A stretch of DNA of 17,000 nt from an uncultured Collinsella sp. (GTDB lineage Bacteria; Actinomycetota; Coriobacteriia; Coriobacteriales; Coriobacteriaceae), in the NCBI GenBank assembly GCA_959604825.1, contig CAUHCN010000037.1, positions 1 to 17,000 on the forward strand, read 5' to 3'. Under the pieces are notes generated by a model, which searched no databases, was not told the origin of the DNA, and saw only the letters and a program-made list of their open reading frames with translations. The first letter of the stretch is position 1. Every line of letters starts with the position of its first letter. The position numbers and the translations under genes are program-made. Positions 9,965-16,856 of this stretch are shown here, in pieces.

Positions 9965-11212
9965 CTAGATCAGGTCCTCCGCATCATCGAAGGCGTCGGT
10001 GTCGTGGACACCGCAGAAACGGGAGCCGGGACGAGCCTGGTTGCGGCACTGGATGCCGTCCTCGGACACGTACTCGCAGCGGCGGACATCCTCGTCCTCC
10101 TCGTCACCGATCAGGTCGGCGGCGGGCTCCTCGTGAACGGGAACGTTCTTGAGGATGTCGGCAGCAAGGGTCTCGGACTTGATGTCGATGTGCCAGCCGG
10201 TCAGGCGCGCGGCGAGGCGGGCGTTCTGGCCCTCCTTGCCGATGGCGAGGGACAGCTGGTCGTCGGGCACGATGACGCCGGCGTAGGCCTTCTCCTCGTC
10301 GATGAGGACGCGGGTGACCTTAGCGGGCGAAAGGGCGTTGGCGACGTAGACGGCAGGATCGGCATCCCACAGGATGACGTCGACGCGCTCGCCACGGAGC
10401 TCGCCCACGACAGCGCGAACACGGCTGCCCTTGGGGCCGACGCAGGCGCCCACGGGATCCAGACGGTCGTCGAGCGAGTGGACGGCGACCTTGGAACGCT
10501 GGCCGGGCTCGCGGGCGATCGACTTGATCTGGACGGTGCCCTCATAGATCTCGGGCACCTCCTGCTCAAACAGACGACGCATGAGCTCGGGGTGAGTACG
10601 GGAGATGACAATCGGCGGACGGCTGTGCTCGCCGCGAACCGGCTGCAGGTTGGAGTTGGGGTCGCGAACGTCGATGATCACGGCCTTGATGTGCTGGTTG
10701 TGCAGGTAGCGCTCGCCCATCGGACGCTCGTTGCGCTCGTTCTCATAACGGCGCTGGTCAAAGTGCGGAAGCTCGGCCTCGACGCCCTCGCGGATCTTGA
10801 CGATCGTGAAGTCGGGCGTGGACTGCAGCACGGTACCGCTGATGAGATCACCGATGCGGCCGGAGAACTCCTCGTAGATCTGCTCTCGGGCGGAGTTGCG
10901 CACGATGGCGTTGATCTCGGCCTTGGCGTGCTGGGCAGCGATGCGGCTCGTGTTCTTGGGGGTGACGTCGATCTCCTCGAACTCGGTGAAGTTGCCCTCC
11001 TCGTCCATGGAATCGTCGATCGGCTCCAGGCGGTAGACGTAGATCTTGCCGGTGGTGCGGTCGATGGTCACCTTGGCGCCCCACTCAAGATGCAGGATCT
11101 CGGCATAGCTCTTAGCGAGCGACTGCTCCAGGCGGTCGATCAGGTAGAGCTGGTCGATGTGCTTCTCCTGGCAAAGCTCCATCAGGGCGGACATCATGTC
11201 GGATGCTGCCAT
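9965..11212 (-). CDS. nusA: Transcription termination/antitermination factor NusA with C-terminal Cys/His motif
   Basis: Binds RNA polymerase and nascent RNA to modulate pausing, termination and antitermination. The 415-aa protein has an N-terminal RNAP-binding domain (about 1-120), an S1 domain (about 123-190), KH1 (about 225-295, with VGACVGPKGSRVRAVVGEL) and KH2 (about 300-350, with SLAIGKEGQNARLAARLTG). An acidic linker leads to a tail with C379, C389, C400 and H403 (C-x9-C-x10-C-x2-H), which resembles a small zinc-binding knuckle and is not part of standard NusA. The ATG follows the rimP stop by one nucleotide, and its ribosome binding site (AAGGAAAG) lies in the last rimP codons. Identity is certain. 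The tail's function is unknown. Confidence 0.97.
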   Translation of the reverse strand: MAASDMMSALMELCQEKHIDQLYLIDRLEQSLAKSYAEILHLEWGAKVTIDRTTGKIYVYRLEPIDDSMDEEGNFTEFEEIDVTPKNTSRIAAQHAKAEINAIVRNSAREQIYEEFSGRIGDLISGTVLQSTPDFTIVKIREGVEAELPHFDQRRYENERNERPMGERYLHNQHIKAVIIDVRDPNSNLQPVRGEHSRPPIVISRTHPELMRRLFEQEVPEIYEGTVQIKSIAREPGQRSKVAVHSLDDRLDPVGACVGPKGSRVRAVVGELRGERVDVILWDADPAVYVANALSPAKVTRVLIDEEKAYAGVIVPDDQLSLAIGKEGQNARLAARLTGWHIDIKSETLAADILKNVPVHEEPAADLIGDEEDEDVRRCEYVSEDGIQCRNQARPGSRFCGVHDTDAFDDAEDLI

Positions 11213-11213
11213 C

Positions 11214-11708
11214 TTACTTTCCTTCCTTCGCGGGCTTGAAGTCGTAGGTAGGCTTCAACTTGCACTTTTTAACATCAGAGAAATCGAGGGTGACGGTCTC
11301 GCCGTCCTCGAGCTCGAGGGTAACGTCGGTCTCGGTCCCAGCGACAATCTTGCCGGTGTACTTGCGACGGCCCTCGGTGGCGGTGGAGGTGAGCTCGCAG
11401 TTCTCGCCCACAAAGCGGGCAAAGTCGCACGGACGGCGCAGCGGGCGCGCCATACCCGGGCTCGACACCTCGAGCGTATAGCTCGAAGAGATAGGATCGA
11501 GCTCCTCAATCACATCGCCGACCCACTTGGTGTTGGCCGTGACGTCGTTGAGCGACAGGCTCTGACCCTCGGCACCCTCGATACGCACGCGCACGCAGGG
11601 GGCCTTAGTGGCACCCACGAGCTCGACGTCGACGATGTCGACATCGTGCTGGGGAGCGACGGCCTCGAGTGCGTCGATGATCGCCTGCTCGGTCTTGGTC
11701 TTGACCAT
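11214..11708 (-). CDS. rimP: Ribosome maturation factor RimP
   Basis: Assembly factor for the 30S subunit, acting early on S12/S19 incorporation. From the ATG at 11708 the protein is 164 aa, close to the family norm of ~150-170. The conserved features are DVDIVDVELVG, CVRVRIEG, SLNDVTANTKWVGDVIEELDPI and the signature TLEVSSPGMARPLRRPCDF, then a C-terminal SH3-like domain with LELEDGETVTLDFSDVKKCKL. The frame stays open upstream to 11900, but that part would cross the promoter and terminator hairpin. GGAGGTG lies 5 nt before the ATG at 11708, so I take that start. It is the first gene of the long unit and is followed directly by nusA. Confidence 0.94.
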   Translation of the reverse strand: MVKTKTEQAIIDALEAVAPQHDVDIVDVELVGATKAPCVRVRIEGAEGQSLSLNDVTANTKWVGDVIEELDPISSSYTLEVSSPGMARPLRRPCDFARFVGENCELTSTATEGRRKYTGKIVAGTETDVTLELEDGETVTLDFSDVKKCKLKPTYDFKPAKEGK

Positions 11709-11728
11709 TGCGGCACCTCCATCCATAC

Positions 11729-11761
11729 AAAAAAGAAGCGGGGCCGAAACCCCACTTCTTT
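11729..11761 (-). terminator. Intrinsic-terminator-like hairpin in the rimP leader (candidate attenuator)
   Basis: Arms 11732-11743 and 11750-11761 pair over 12 bp with one G-U wobble around a 6-nt loop. On the minus strand the stem ends in a run of six Ts. It lies downstream of the predicted promoter (11787-11815) and ends about 11 nt before the rimP ribosome binding site. leuS already has its own hairpin at 11906-11937, so this one most likely controls read-through into rimP-nusA. Confidence 0.7.
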
Positions 11762-11786
11762 CAATTACAACTTCATTTGCAAGCAA

Positions 11787-11815
11787 ACTATACCAGTAGC
11801 TGCGAAAACGTGCAA
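11787..11815 (-). promoter_or_regulatory. Promoter of the rimP-nusA-infB...rpoD unit
   Basis: On the minus strand, -35 TTGCAC (11810-11815), a 17-nt spacer and an extended -10 TGG-TATAGT (11787-11792). Transcription would start near 11780, giving a leader of ~72 nt. A short inverted repeat (TTTGC-AA-GCAAA, 11776-11787) straddles the predicted start and could be an operator. Confidence 0.6.
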
Positions 11816-11905
11816 GCACAGTACGAATCTGCAGGTCAGCGTGCGCACAGCTTCTCCACAAGAATAGGACAATTGACCTCAAGCACTTGGTCGGGCACAC
11901 GCAAA

Positions 11906-11937
11906 ACGAGGGGCGACCCAGCCGGATCGTCCCTCGT
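11906..11937 (-). terminator. Terminator after leuS
   Basis: Arms 11906-11916 and 11927-11937 form an 11-bp stem with one wobble and a 10-nt loop, about 30 nt past the leuS stop. TTTT follows on the minus strand. It separates leuS from the rimP promoter. Confidence 0.75.
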
Positions 11938-11966
11938 CTTTAATGCGTCAGCTAAGCGCGCAGTGC

Positions 11967-14543
11967 TTACTTGACCACCAGGTTGACCAGCTTGCCGGGC
12001 ACGCAGATGGCCTTGACGACCGTCTTGCCCTCGAGCCACTTGGCGACGGCGGCCTCGGCGGCAGCCTGCATATCCTCATTGGAGGCATCGCGGGCAACGT
12101 CGACGCGACCGCGGACCTTGCCGAGCACCTGGACCACGATCTGCACCGTGTCCTCAACGGACTCGGCCAGGTCGAACTCGGGCCAGGCGGCGGTGTAGGC
12201 GTTGCCCTCGCAGCCGAGGGCCTCGTGCCACAGCTCGTCGGCCCAGAACGGGCAGATGGGGGCAAGGACGCTCACGATATCCTTAGCCACGCCGTAGCAC
12301 AGCGCCTTGTCGCGGGTAGCACCCTCGGTGGCGTTGAGGTAGGCGCTCGCCGCGTTGACGAGCTCCATGACGGCCGAGATCGCGGTGTTGAACTGGCCGC
12401 GATCGAAGTCCTCGGTGCACTTGGCGATGGTGCGGTGACGCTCGCGATAGAGCTTCATCGCAACCTCGTCGAGCGCGGACTTGTCAAAGGCCACGTTGGC
12501 GTCGCCGGACTGGACGAGCTGCCACACGATACGCCAGGCGCGCTTGATGAAGCGGTTGGCGCCCTCAACGGCCTTGGGATCCCAGTCGAAGTCCTTCTCG
12601 GGCGGGGCGATAAACAGGATCGCCAAACGCATGGTGTCGGCGCCGTAGGGCTCGATGACCGAGCTCGGGGGCACGACGTTGCCCTTGGACTTGGACATGG
12701 TGTCGCCGTTCTCGTCCTTGACCATGCCCTGGCACAGCAGGTTGGTGAAGGGCTCGTCCACGGTCAGCAGACCCAGGTCGCGCAGGGCCTTGGTAAAGAA
12801 GCGGCTGTAGAGCAGGTGCAGAATAGCGTGCTCGATGCCACCGATGTAGTTATCGACGGGCATCCAACGGTCGGCGGCTTCCTTGGAGAAGGGCAGCTCG
12901 GTGTTGTGCGGGTCGGTATAGCGCAGGTAATACCAGCTGGAGCAGGTGAAGGTATCCATGGTATCGGTCTCGCGCTTGGCCGGGCGGCCGCAGATCGGGC
13001 AGGCAGTCTCGTAGAACTCCTTGCACTCGGCGAGGGTTTCGCCGGCGCCCAGGTCAAGGTTCTCGGGCAGCGTCACAGGCAGCTGATCCTCGGGCACGGG
13101 CACGATGCCGCAGTGCTCGCAGTGGATGGCCGGGATGGGATTGCCCCAATAGCGCTGGCGGCTGATGAGCCAGTCGCGCAGACGGAACTCGACCTTGCGA
13201 CGGCCACAGCCCATGGCCTCGAGGTCGGCCACGATCGCGGCCTCGCCCTCGGAGTGCTTGCCGCCGCGCATGCCGGTGTACTTGCCGGACTGGACGAGCG
13301 TGCCCTCGGCAGCGTGAGCGCAATCCCAGTCGACGGTCTCGGCATGGAAGGTATCGATGGTCTCGCCGCTGGCCTCGACGGCAGCGCGATCGTCGTCGTC
13401 CAGGATGATCGGCACGATCGGCAGGTCGTACTTACGGGCAAACTCAAAGTCGCGCTGGTCGCCACAGGGAACGGCCATGACGGCACCGGTACCGTAGTCG
13501 GCAACGACATAATCGGCAACCCACACGGGGACCTTCTCGCCGTTGACGGGGTTCACCACGTAGCGGCCGGTAAAGGCACCGTGCTTCTCGAGGGTGCCCT
13601 GGGCACGCTCGACGGCAGAGATATGCTTGGCGTCCTCGACGATCTTAGTGACGGCCTCCTCGTACTCCGTGCCCTCGACGAGCTCATGCAGGCCGGCGTA
13701 CTCGGGAGCCAGGACAAAGAAGGAGACGCCAAAGAGCGTATCGGCACGCGTGGTGAAGACGGTGATCTTGCCCTCGTCGCCCTCGATGGGCTCGCCATCC
13801 TTGTCGCACAGGGTAAAGTCGACCTCGGCGCCCTCGGAGCGACCGATCCAGTTGGCCTGCATCTGCTTGACGCGCTCGGGCCAGCCGGGGAGCTTCTCCA
13901 GATCGTCGAGCAGCTCCTGAGAGTACTCGGTGATCTTGTAGTACCACTGCTCAAGGTCGCGCTTCTCGGGCTCGGTGCCGCAGCGCCAGCACTTGCCCTC
14001 GGTGACCTGCTCGTTGGCCAGAACGGTCTTGCAGGTGGGGCACCAGTTGACCGGGTTCTTCTTGCGGTAGACCAGGCCCTTTTCCCACATCTTCTCAAAG
14101 ATCCACTGACCCCAACGGTAGTAGTCGGGGCTGCAGGTCTTAACGGTACGATCCAGATCGTAGGAGAAGCCCATGCGCCTCATCGTGGCGAGCGCCTGGT
14201 CCATGTTCTTATACGTCCAGGCGGCAGCCTGCGTGTTGTGCTTGATGGCGGCGTTCTCGGCAGGCAGACCAAAGGCGTCAAAGCCGATGGGATGCAGCAC
14301 GTCAAAGCCGCGCATGCGGGCCTGACGGGCCATGGCATCGCCGATGGTATAGTTGCGCGCGTGGCCCATGTGCAGGTCGCCCGACGGATACGGGAACATC
14401 TCGAGCACATACTTCTTGGGCTTGCTGTCGTCGGTGTCGACGGCAAAGAGGTTGGAGTCCTCCCAGGCCTTCATCCACCGGGACTCAATGGCCTGCGCGT
14501 CGTAGGCAGGAATCTCGTCCTTATGATCTGTGCAATCGCACAT
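11967..14543 (-). CDS. leuS: Leucyl-tRNA synthetase
   Basis: Class I enzyme charging tRNA(Leu). I choose the ATG at 14543 (858 aa). AAAGGAG lies 5 nt upstream, while the open frame continuing to 14669 runs through a large hairpin and has no ribosome binding site. The HIGH-type motif HMGH is at residues 58-61 (PYPSGDLHMGHARNY). A zinc-type insertion with CPTC and CWRC lies at about 168-190. The CP1 editing domain includes TTRADTLFG and GTGAVMAVPCGDQRD. CSSWYYLRY follows, and MSKS is at 616-619. In the editing pocket the residue before the conserved Asp362 is Gly rather than the more common His. The N-terminus is unusually Cys-rich (MCDC). Identity is certain. Confidence 0.97.
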   Translation of the reverse strand: MCDCTDHKDEIPAYDAQAIESRWMKAWEDSNLFAVDTDDSKPKKYVLEMFPYPSGDLHMGHARNYTIGDAMARQARMRGFDVLHPIGFDAFGLPAENAAIKHNTQAAAWTYKNMDQALATMRRMGFSYDLDRTVKTCSPDYYRWGQWIFEKMWEKGLVYRKKNPVNWCPTCKTVLANEQVTEGKCWRCGTEPEKRDLEQWYYKITEYSQELLDDLEKLPGWPERVKQMQANWIGRSEGAEVDFTLCDKDGEPIEGDEGKITVFTTRADTLFGVSFFVLAPEYAGLHELVEGTEYEEAVTKIVEDAKHISAVERAQGTLEKHGAFTGRYVVNPVNGEKVPVWVADYVVADYGTGAVMAVPCGDQRDFEFARKYDLPIVPIILDDDDRAAVEASGETIDTFHAETVDWDCAHAAEGTLVQSGKYTGMRGGKHSEGEAAIVADLEAMGCGRRKVEFRLRDWLISRQRYWGNPIPAIHCEHCGIVPVPEDQLPVTLPENLDLGAGETLAECKEFYETACPICGRPAKRETDTMDTFTCSSWYYLRYTDPHNTELPFSKEAADRWMPVDNYIGGIEHAILHLLYSRFFTKALRDLGLLTVDEPFTNLLCQGMVKDENGDTMSKSKGNVVPPSSVIEPYGADTMRLAILFIAPPEKDFDWDPKAVEGANRFIKRAWRIVWQLVQSGDANVAFDKSALDEVAMKLYRERHRTIAKCTEDFDRGQFNTAISAVMELVNAASAYLNATEGATRDKALCYGVAKDIVSVLAPICPFWADELWHEALGCEGNAYTAAWPEFDLAESVEDTVQIVVQVLGKVRGRVDVARDASNEDMQAAAEAAVAKWLEGKTVVKAICVPGKLVNLVVK

Positions 14544-14572
14544 ATCAGCTCCTTTGTTAGCTGGGTTGGGGC

Positions 14573-14684
14573 GGGGCGCTCTTACCTTTACTCGCTGCTG
14601 CGGACAGTCCTGCTCGCACGAAGAGCACATTAAGTGCTCTTCGGCTCGTGCGGAACTTGCAGCGAGCAAAGGTAAGAGCGCCCC
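14573..14684. repeat. Large imperfect palindrome (~112 nt) in the leuS leader
   Basis: Arms 14573-14598 and 14659-14684 are complementary over 26 nt with one wobble. Inside them, 14620-14628 pairs with 14634-14642 (9 bp, 5-nt loop), and 14615-14619 pairs with 14648-14652. The whole folds into one long stem with internal loops. No T tract follows, so it is not a terminator. No T-box sequence (GGTGGNACC) is seen. It could be a palindromic mobile repeat or a leuS leader regulator. Confidence 0.75.
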
Positions 14685-14705
14685 TCCACATCGTTAACTC
14701 GCATG

Positions 14706-14711
14706 ATGATA
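14706..14711 (-). promoter_or_regulatory. Possible leuS -10 element
   Basis: TATCAT on the minus strand, with no good -35 (the nearest candidate, CAGACA, is 19 nt away inside the guaB terminator hairpin). A start near 14700 would put the whole 112-nt palindrome in the leuS 5' leader. This is a weak call. Confidence 0.25.
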
Positions 14712-14722
14712 GCAAATACAAC

Positions 14723-14757
14723 AAGCGAGATGTCTGCGACTTGCAGGCATCTCGCTT
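14723..14757 (-). terminator. Terminator-like hairpin after guaB
   Basis: Arms 14723-14732 and 14748-14757 pair perfectly over 10 bp. An inner CTGC/GCAG pair extends the stem past one mismatch. It lies about 50 nt past the guaB stop. On the minus strand it is followed by a U-rich but interrupted stretch (TTGTTGTATTT). A weaker 5-bp hairpin sits at 14772-14786. Confidence 0.6.
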
Positions 14758-14806
14758 TATCTAAATAACGTGGTTGGGAATCAACCTTTGATATGCAGCT
14801 CTTACC

Positions 14807-16318
14807 TTATCGATAGGAAACGCTCTGCTGAGAATCCTTCACGACTACGTCGTGGGCGCCGCCTTCGACGATGGAGGTGGAGCTGACCAGCGTCAGGCGT
14901 GCCTTTTCCTGGAGCTCGGGGATCGAGAGGGCGCCGCAGTTGCACATCGTGGACTTGACCTTGTAGAGCGTGCCGCCTACGCCGTCCTTGAGGGAGCCGG
15001 CGTAGGGAACGTAGGAGTCGACGCCCTCGACGAAGCTAAGCTTCGCAGCACCGCCCAGGTCATAGCGCTGCCAGTTGCGGGCACGCGCAGAGCCCTCGCC
15101 CCAGTACTCCTTCATGTACTGACCGTTCACATTGACGCGCTCGGTCGGGCTCTCGTCAAAGCGGGCGAAGTAGCGACCCAACATCATAAAGTCGGCACCC
15201 ATGGCAAGGGCGAGCGTCATGTGGTAGTCGTAGACGATGCCGCCGTCGGAGCACACGGGCACGTAGACGCCGGTCTCCTCGTAGTACTCGTCACGGGCGC
15301 GGCAGACGTCGATCAGCGCGGTGGCCTGGCCACGGCCGATACCCTTGGTCTCGCGAGTGATGCAGATAGAACCGCCGCCGATACCGACCTTGATGAAGTC
15401 GGCACCGCAGTCGGCCAGGAAGCGGAAGCCCTCGGCGTCGACAACGTTGCCGGCACCGACCTTGACGTCCTCGCCGTAGTTGGCACGGATCCACTCAATG
15501 GTACGCTTCTGCCACTCGCTGAAGCCCTCGGAGGAGTCAATGCACAGGACGTCGGCGCCGGCCTCGATGAGCAGCGGCACGCGCTCGGCATAGTCGCGCG
15601 TGTTGATACCGGCGCCGACCATGTAGCGCTTGTCGTTATCGAGCAGCTCGTTGGGGTTGGTCTTGTGGCTGTCGTAGTCCTTGCGGAAGACGATGCCCAT
15701 GAGGTGATCGTTGTCGTCAACGATCGGCAGGGCGTTGAGCTTGTTGTCCCAGATTACGTCGTTGGCAACCTTGAGGCTAATGTTCTTGTCGCCCACGATG
15801 AGCTGCTCACGCGGGGTCATGAACTCGGAGACCTTCTTCTGATGGTCATCGCGGCTGGGGCGATAATCGCGGCTAGTGACGATGCCCAGGAGCTTGCCCT
15901 TGGGAGTGCCGTCGTCGGTAACCGGCATGGTGGAGTGGCCGGTCTTCTCCTTAAGCTCAATGACCTGCTCCATGGTCATGTCGGGGGTCAGCGTGGAATC
16001 GGACTGAACGAAGCCGGCCTTGTGATCCTTGACGGCCTTGACCATAGCGGCCTCGGACTCGGCGCTCTGGGAACCGTAAATGAAGGACAGGCCACCCTCG
16101 GTAGCGAGCGCGACACCCATGTCGACGCCCGAGACGGACTGCATGATGGCGGAAACCATGGGGATGTTCAGGGTGATTGCCGGCTTCTCACCGCGCTTAA
16201 AGCGGGTTAGCGGCGTCTTAAGAGAGACGTTGTTGGGGATGCACTGCGAGGACGAGTAACCAGGGACCAGCAGATACTCCGAAAACGTGTGGGACTCACC
16301 GGGAAAGAACGTAGCCAT
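14807..16318 (-). CDS. guaB: IMP dehydrogenase, Tritrichomonas-type
   Basis: Oxidises IMP to XMP with NAD+, the committed step of GMP synthesis. The 503-aa protein has a split TIM-barrel with a CBS-pair insert (about 100-215). The catalytic loop reads GIGGGSICITRETKGIGRG, placing the nucleophile at Cys319, with Asp261, Asp358, and Arg418-Tyr419 in the flap (RARNWQRYD). This spacing and the long C-terminal stretch (EYWGEGSARARNW, STMCNCGALSIPELQ, STSIVEGGAHDV) match the T. foetus enzyme as I recall it, rather than the common bacterial GPGSICTT type. Lys310 and Glu431 are also present; these positions are linked to mycophenolate insensitivity. The ATG has AAGGAG 5 nt upstream. The gene stands alone, divergent from a ModE-like regulator. 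Confidence 0.96.
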   Translation of the reverse strand: MATFFPGESHTFSEYLLVPGYSSSQCIPNNVSLKTPLTRFKRGEKPAITLNIPMVSAIMQSVSGVDMGVALATEGGLSFIYGSQSAESEAAMVKAVKDHKAGFVQSDSTLTPDMTMEQVIELKEKTGHSTMPVTDDGTPKGKLLGIVTSRDYRPSRDDHQKKVSEFMTPREQLIVGDKNISLKVANDVIWDNKLNALPIVDDNDHLMGIVFRKDYDSHKTNPNELLDNDKRYMVGAGINTRDYAERVPLLIEAGADVLCIDSSEGFSEWQKRTIEWIRANYGEDVKVGAGNVVDAEGFRFLADCGADFIKVGIGGGSICITRETKGIGRGQATALIDVCRARDEYYEETGVYVPVCSDGGIVYDYHMTLALAMGADFMMLGRYFARFDESPTERVNVNGQYMKEYWGEGSARARNWQRYDLGGAAKLSFVEGVDSYVPYAGSLKDGVGGTLYKVKSTMCNCGALSIPELQEKARLTLVSSTSIVEGGAHDVVVKDSQQSVSYR

Positions 16319-16368
16319 GTTTCTCCTTTTTCCATGCGACCGGTCGGCTGCAGGCCTCGTAGGACCCA

Positions 16369-16394
16369 GCCCAACCTTGGGCGCCCAATACTGG
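16369..16394. promoter_or_regulatory. Overlapping palindromes in the guaB leader
   Basis: GCCCAA (16369-16374), TTGGGC (16377-16382) and GCCCAA (16383-16388) alternate, so the middle element can pair with either neighbour. The latter pairing is a perfect 12-bp palindrome (16377-16388). A further CCC/GGG pair flanks AATACT just upstream. It could be an operator or mutually exclusive RNA hairpins. No known purine riboswitch core was recognised. Confidence 0.35.
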
Positions 16395-16395
16395 G

Positions 16396-16427
16396 GAAGT
16401 ATCTTAACGCACTTTGACTGCTACAAT
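16396..16427. promoter_or_regulatory. Back-to-back candidate promoters for guaB and the ModE-like gene
   Basis: On the plus strand, TGC-TACAAT (16419-16427) is an extended -10 for the regulator, giving a leader of about 70 nt. On the minus strand, a weak pair (TTGTAG, 17 nt, GATACT) serves guaB and shares the same bases. If both are real, the two promoters overlap and could interfere with each other. Confidence 0.35.
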
Positions 16428-16502
16428 GCATGATTTAAGAAGAGCACACGAGGGTTTGACGCAGGCTTTGCGTTTGCCCAGCAAACACTTTAGCGGGGAG
16501 AC

Positions 16503-16856
16503 GTGGAGCGTATGAAGTACAAGACGACGGCAAAGTTGGTCATTCAAGCGTGCGACAAGGATTTGCCGGGCGTCTTCGGCCACGGCTGTGTCTTGCTGCT
16601 GAAAGGTATCGCCCGCGAGCACTCGCTCAACCGTTCCGCCAAGAGCATGGGCATGGCGTATTCCAAGGCCTGGCGCATCGTGAACGAGGCGGAAGGCCAG
16701 CTAGGCTGCAAGCTCATCGAGCGCGACGGCGCCCGCGGATCCACGCTCACGCCGGCCGGCGAGCGAGCCATAGCAGTCTACGAGGAGCTGCAGGCCGACA
16801 TCAACAACGTCATCGCCACCAAAGCAAACGACCTCATCGCCAGCATCAAAAAGTAG
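16503..16856 (+). CDS. ModE-like winged-helix DNA-binding protein (no molybdate domain)
   Basis: Predicted small transcription regulator of 117 aa (GTG at 16503) or 114 aa (ATG at 16512). Spacing to the GGGGAG ribosome binding site is poor for both, so the start is undecided. It is a single winged helix-turn-helix of the ModE N-terminal / LysR-like type: LNRSAKSMGMAYSKAWRIVNEAE forms the helix-turn-helix, followed by LGCKLIER and the wing region ending in STLTPAGERAI, then a helical tail. The C-terminal molybdate-binding (MOP) domains of full ModE are absent, so metal sensing is not predicted. It is the only rightward gene, is transcribed away from guaB, and might regulate guaB or itself. Its target is unknown. 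Confidence 0.85.
   Translation: MERMKYKTTAKLVIQACDKDLPGVFGHGCVLLLKGIAREHSLNRSAKSMGMAYSKAWRIVNEAEGQLGCKLIERDGARGSTLTPAGERAIAVYEELQADINNVIATKANDLIASIKK

Noticed and set aside
11765..11776. Mini-ORF ATG-AAG-TTG-TAA in the rimP leader
   Set aside because: Three codons, no ribosome binding site, and only a few nucleotides from the predicted transcription start. Expected by chance.
11709..11900. N-terminal extension of RimP by 64 residues
   Set aside because: It would be encoded by the promoter and terminator hairpin, does not resemble RimP, and lacks a ribosome binding site. The ATG at 11708 has GGAGGTG.
11943..14633. 896-aa open frame antisense to leuS
   Set aside because: It is a mirror of GC-rich LeuRS codons with no family motif. 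Similar shadows lie opposite nusA, guaB and dnaG and were dropped for the same reason.
14544..14700. T-box riboswitch or leucine leader peptide for leuS
   Set aside because: No T-box consensus or terminator/antiterminator pair is present. Two short frames reading through the hairpin lack ribosome binding sites and are not rich in Leu codons.
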